A DNA stretch of 64,000 nucleotides from Flavobacterium potami (GTDB lineage Bacteria; Bacteroidota; Bacteroidia; Flavobacteriales; Flavobacteriaceae), in NCBI RefSeq assembly GCF_020026915.1, contig NZ_JAINUY010000007.1:1-64000 (forward strand), read 5' to 3'. Made by a program: the position numbers and the translations under genes. How positions within the stretch are numbered: the stretch's first letter is position 1; the number at the start of each line of letters is the position of its first letter. The notes below the pieces were generated by a model. It was not told the DNA's origin, made no database searches, and was given only the letters and a program-made list of their open reading frames with translations. Below are positions 60,935-64,000 of the stretch, piece by piece.

Positions 60935-63634
60935 TTAAAATTGTTGTCCAATGATAAAGTGTGTTTCCCAACCGTTAGGTTTTGTTTGCCCCGGAAGAGC
61001 ATCAAATCCGTAACCAAAGTCAATTCCTAATAATCCAAATGCAGGCATGAATACACGTAAACCAGCACCAGCAGAACGATTCAGGTCAAACGGGTTGTAA
61101 TCTTTAAAATTAGCATATGATGAACCTGCCTCCAAGAATGTTAATGCATAAATCGAAGCCGATGCTTTTAACGTAATTGGATAACGAAGCTCCATTGAGA
61201 ATTTGTTATAAATAGTTGCTCCAATTGGATCTCCTACAGTATTTACCGGAGTTAAAGAGTTGTTTGGATAACCTCTCAACTGAATGGTCTCTCTACCATC
61301 CATTGAGTAGTTTGCCATACCATCTCCTCCTAAATAAAAACGCTCGAAAGGAATTACACCTCTTTCTTGATTGTAAGCTCCTAAGAAACCAAATTCTGTA
61401 AGGGTTCTTAATACTAGTTTTCCATAAACTTTAGTATACCAGTCTCCTTTAAATTTAATTTTATAATATTCTAGCCAATTGTATTTTTTCTGATCGACTT
61501 TAGCGACATCAGTATCTGCACTTGCAAAATCTGATCCTACACTTACACTTCCAGATTGACCATTTACTGTTTCTGTCTTGATATAATCCCCTGGATTTAT
61601 AGCTTGTCCATCAACACCTGTGGTTGTACTTGTTCCTGTATATTGTGTTTTGTATTCTTTTTGATTCTGCAAATCACCATAATCAATACCATTAAATAAT
61701 GAATATGGAGGAGTAACTTTAGCAGAAATACTGAACTCAGAACCATATGTAGGGAAAATTGGATTTACCCCTTTATTACTTCTTGAAAGCCCAATAGTGT
61801 ATGCTAAGTTTCTTGATGCACCGTTACCAAAGGTAAACAATCCTGTGTTATAATTATTCAAATCATAGTGCTGATAACTTACAGACTGTGATAATACGAA
61901 GTAATCATCTGGAACAGTTAGCCTTTTTGCTAAACCAACTTGTACTGTAAAAATATTAAAACTTCTACTTTTGTCAACAGTTCGAGTGACAAAATTGTTA
62001 AGGAATTGCTTACTGTATGAAATAGATGAACTAAACTGTACCGGTTTCTTTCCTCCAAACCAAGGCTCTGAGAACGATAAACTGTACGTCTGGAAATAAG
62101 TACTTCCTTGTAAACGAAGAGCTACTTTTTGACCATCTCCCATCGGTAAAGGCTTGTAGGCCTCTTTGTCAAATAACTTTCTCGCCGAGAAGTTGTTAAA
62201 CGAAAGTCCTAACGTTCCGATGAAACCTCCACCACCGTAACCTCCTTGAAGTTCGACCTGGCTGGATCCTTTTTCAACAACATTATATTCGATATCAACA
62301 GTTCCTGCTCCGGCATCAACATTTTTGAATTTTGGATCGATTGCTTCAGGATCAAAGAAACCTAATTGTCCAATTTCACGAATAGTTCGTACTAATTGTT
62401 CTTTACTATATTTCTCTCCTGGTTTTGTTCTTAACTCACGATAAATAACGTGATCGTTTGTTTTGTCGTTTCCAACAACTGTGATTTTATTGAAATAAGC
62501 AATCGGACCTTCTGTAACTCTAATCTCAAAATCGATTGTATCATTAACTGTTTTTACCTCTACAGCGTTAATATTTGAGAATAAATAACCGTTATTTTGG
62601 TACAAGTTAGTGATGTCTTCTGCATCTGGTTTTGTTTTATCTGCAATCCTTTTTTCTAATAAAACTCCATTATATGTTTCTCCTTTTTTAATACCTAAGT
62701 AACGGCTTAAAAGCTGATCTGAATAAACGGTATTACCCAAAAATTTAATGTTTCCGAAGTAATATTTGTTTCCTTCTTCTACATTGATTTTAATGGCAAG
62801 AGTATTTTTCTGCTTGTTGTATTTAACTGAATCGTAGATAATACGAGCATCACGATATCCTTTCTCTTTGTAAGCAGCAATAACTTTTTCTAAGTCAGTT
62901 TTGTATTTTTCAGGGATAAATTTAGACGCTTTAAATACACGAATAAAGTTTTTCTGCTTTGTATCTTTCATTGCAGCACGCAACTGAGTACTGGTAAGTT
63001 GTTTGTTTCCACTAAAATCAATACTACTGATTTTTACTTTATCTCCTTTGTCTATCCTGACCAGCATGTTTACCTGATGACCATTAATAGTATCCGGAGT
63101 ATTGGTTATGGTAACTTTTGTGTTATAAAAACCTTCTTTTTTGTATTTATTTTCAATGTAATTTTTTGTCGTAGTAATTAAGTTTTCGTTGACAATTTTG
63201 TTCTTAGTCAAGTTATTGTCTTTAATAAGACCTTCGATCTTGCTCTTTTTAACTCCAACAATTTTAACTTCATTTAATTTAGGAAGTTCTACTATGTCTA
63301 AATCTAAATAGATGCTGTCATTTTCTACTTTATTAACATAAAAAGAGATTTCATCAAAAAGCCCTAGTTTACCTAACTTTTTAATAGCACTACTGATTTC
63401 TTCTCCCGGAACAGTGATTTCCTGACCTTTTTGAAGACCAGAAAACGTTACAACAGTTTGCTCGTTGAAGCTTATTTTTCCAACAACAGAAACTTTTGCC
63501 AAAATGTATTTTTTTCCTTGATCAAAAGGAACTCTTTCTTGTGCTTTAATTTGTGAAAAACTACCCAAAAGTAGCAGGGTAAGGACTATTTGTATTTTTT
63601 TTTGCAACACTAAAAAATTATTTAATTTGTTCAC
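60935..63634 (-). CDS. bamA: Outer-membrane protein assembly factor BamA
   Basis: The ~899-residue protein has a signal peptide (ending Q-I-K-A-Q-E), five POTRA domains in the N-terminal ~450 residues, and an Omp85 barrel with the conserved V-E-L-Q-G-G-Y-G-G-G and a lid-loop R-G-Y motif (L-R-G-Y-P-N-N). It inserts beta-barrels into the outer membrane, among them presumably SprA and PorP here. The longest frame starts at 63742 inside uppS; I prefer GTG at 63634, which overlaps uppS by 17 bp; GTG 63610 or TTG 63607 are possible and give a tighter signal peptide. Confidence 0.94.
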   Translation of the reverse strand: MNKLNNFLVLQKKIQIVLTLLLLGSFSQIKAQERVPFDQGKKYILAKVSVVGKISFNEQTVVTFSGLQKGQEITVPGEEISSAIKKLGKLGLFDEISFYVNKVENDSIYLDLDIVELPKLNEVKIVGVKKSKIEGLIKDNNLTKNKIVNENLITTTKNYIENKYKKEGFYNTKVTITNTPDTINGHQVNMLVRIDKGDKVKISSIDFSGNKQLTSTQLRAAMKDTKQKNFIRVFKASKFIPEKYKTDLEKVIAAYKEKGYRDARIIYDSVKYNKQKNTLAIKINVEEGNKYYFGNIKFLGNTVYSDQLLSRYLGIKKGETYNGVLLEKRIADKTKPDAEDITNLYQNNGYLFSNINAVEVKTVNDTIDFEIRVTEGPIAYFNKITVVGNDKTNDHVIYRELRTKPGEKYSKEQLVRTIREIGQLGFFDPEAIDPKFKNVDAGAGTVDIEYNVVEKGSSQVELQGGYGGGGFIGTLGLSFNNFSARKLFDKEAYKPLPMGDGQKVALRLQGSTYFQTYSLSFSEPWFGGKKPVQFSSSISYSKQFLNNFVTRTVDKSRSFNIFTVQVGLAKRLTVPDDYFVLSQSVSYQHYDLNNYNTGLFTFGNGASRNLAYTIGLSRSNKGVNPIFPTYGSEFSISAKVTPPYSLFNGIDYGDLQNQKEYKTQYTGTSTTTGVDGQAINPGDYIKTETVNGQSGSVSVGSDFASADTDVAKVDQKKYNWLEYYKIKFKGDWYTKVYGKLVLRTLTEFGFLGAYNQERGVIPFERFYLGGDGMANYSMDGRETIQLRGYPNNSLTPVNTVGDPIGATIYNKFSMELRYPITLKASASIYALTFLEAGSSYANFKDYNPFDLNRSAGAGLRVFMPAFGLLGIDFGYGFDALPGQTKPNGWETHFIIGQQF

Positions 63635-64000
63635 TGGTTTTTCCAAATCTACGTTCTCTTTTTTGATAACTAATAATAGCCTCATATAAATCTTGGTCTT
63701 TAAAGTCTGGCCACAAGACATTAGTAAAATACAATTCTGCATAAGCGATCTGCCACAGCAAAAAATTACTTATTCTATGTTCTCCACTTGTTCGTATTAA
63801 TAAATCTACGTCAGGTAAATTTTGCGTGTAAAGATGCTCATTTATAATTGAATCGTCAATAGTGTCTATTGAAATTATATTATTTTTAACTTTATCGCTG
63901 ATGATTCTGACGGCATTTACCAATTCTTCTCGTGATCCGTAACTTAAAGCCAGTGTTAGTGTTAATCTCGTATTATTTTTGGTTTTTTCCATAACATCCA
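63618..64000 (-). CDS. uppS: Isoprenyl transferase, undecaprenyl-diphosphate synthase type (5' end outside window)
   Basis: The C-terminal ~127 residues of a cis-prenyltransferase that makes the C55 lipid carrier for wall and surface glycans. L-A-L-S-Y-G-S-R-E-E-L, D-L-L-I-R-T-S-G-E-H-R-I-S-N-F-L-L-W-Q and A-Y-A-E-L-Y-F-T-N-V-L-W-P-D-F match the family. The frame is open through the right edge; the Met at 63992 is internal. It starts the envelope cluster with bamA. Confidence 0.95.
   Translation of the reverse strand, partial: DVMEKTKNNTRLTLTLALSYGSREELVNAVRIISDKVKNNIISIDTIDDSIINEHLYTQNLPDVDLLIRTSGEHRISNFLLWQIAYAELYFTNVLWPDFKDQDLYEAIISYQKRERRFGKTSEQIK

Noticed and set aside
63635..63742. Longer bamA start inside uppS
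   Set aside because: The extra 36 residues are translated out of frame from uppS codons and precede a normal signal peptide.

Overview
The window reads as chromosome of a Flavobacterium-like member of the Bacteroidota. The basis is AT-rich DNA, weak or absent Shine-Dalgarno sequences, promoter -7 elements of the TAnnTTTG type, and a complete suite of type IX secretion and gliding genes: SprA, two PorP/SprF proteins, a PorE-like OmpA protein, a RemB-like protein, and substrates with type A and type B C-terminal sorting domains. I see no rRNA, tRNA, CRISPR array, insertion sequence or phage.

Layout. (1) 1-7.4 kb holds the 3' part of a giant repetitive type IX-secreted adhesin, its PorP/SprF partner and an OmpA-family protein. 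(2) 7.6-22.3 kb is conserved core: CBS protein, malic enzyme MaeB, RuvA, the type IX translocon SprA, GcvH, VanZ-like protein, DeoC and a RemB-like protein. (3) 22.4-27.6 kb is a cytochrome oxidase assembly and subunit cluster: CtaB, two subunit III proteins, subunit IV, a Cys-less SCO paralogue, true SCO, DUF420 and a small CxxC protein. It ends in a hairpin that also ends the converging O-antigen-ligase-like gene. (4) 27.6-37.2 kb is accessory: the ligase-like gene, then a co-directional run of exported proteins (transglutaminase-like, unknown, Sel1-repeat T9SS substrate, JAMM-like protein, three tandem paralogues, two paralogous lipoproteins). This is the most likely place for an undescribed system. 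(5) 37.3-46 kb has a DUF4403 lipoprotein and a MacAB-TolC-type efflux operon with two permeases and two adaptors. (6) 46-50.7 kb holds TsaB, an MscS channel, an amphipathic-helix protein, an Nfu-type protein with a duplicated N-terminal domain, a second PorP and a gamma-carbonic-anhydrase-like protein. (7) 50.8-55.6 kb is a minus-strand cluster joining a LytS/LytTR two-component pair to an intradiol-dioxygenase-like lipoprotein, a DUF4907 protein, a Kelch lipoprotein and an outer-membrane protein. (8) 55.8-64 kb has a DUF4270 lipoprotein with an outer-membrane protein, then MurI and the envelope cluster uppS-bamA-ompH-ompH.

The common thread is the cell envelope. SprA and PorP/SprF-type proteins export and anchor surface proteins, BamA and the OmpH/Skp proteins assemble outer-membrane barrels, and several clusters supply cargo or surface lipoproteins. 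Both ends of the window cut a gene (the adhesin at the left, uppS at the right). Several gene starts were moved downstream of the longest reading frame because a -7 promoter element or the preceding gene overlaps the longer start.
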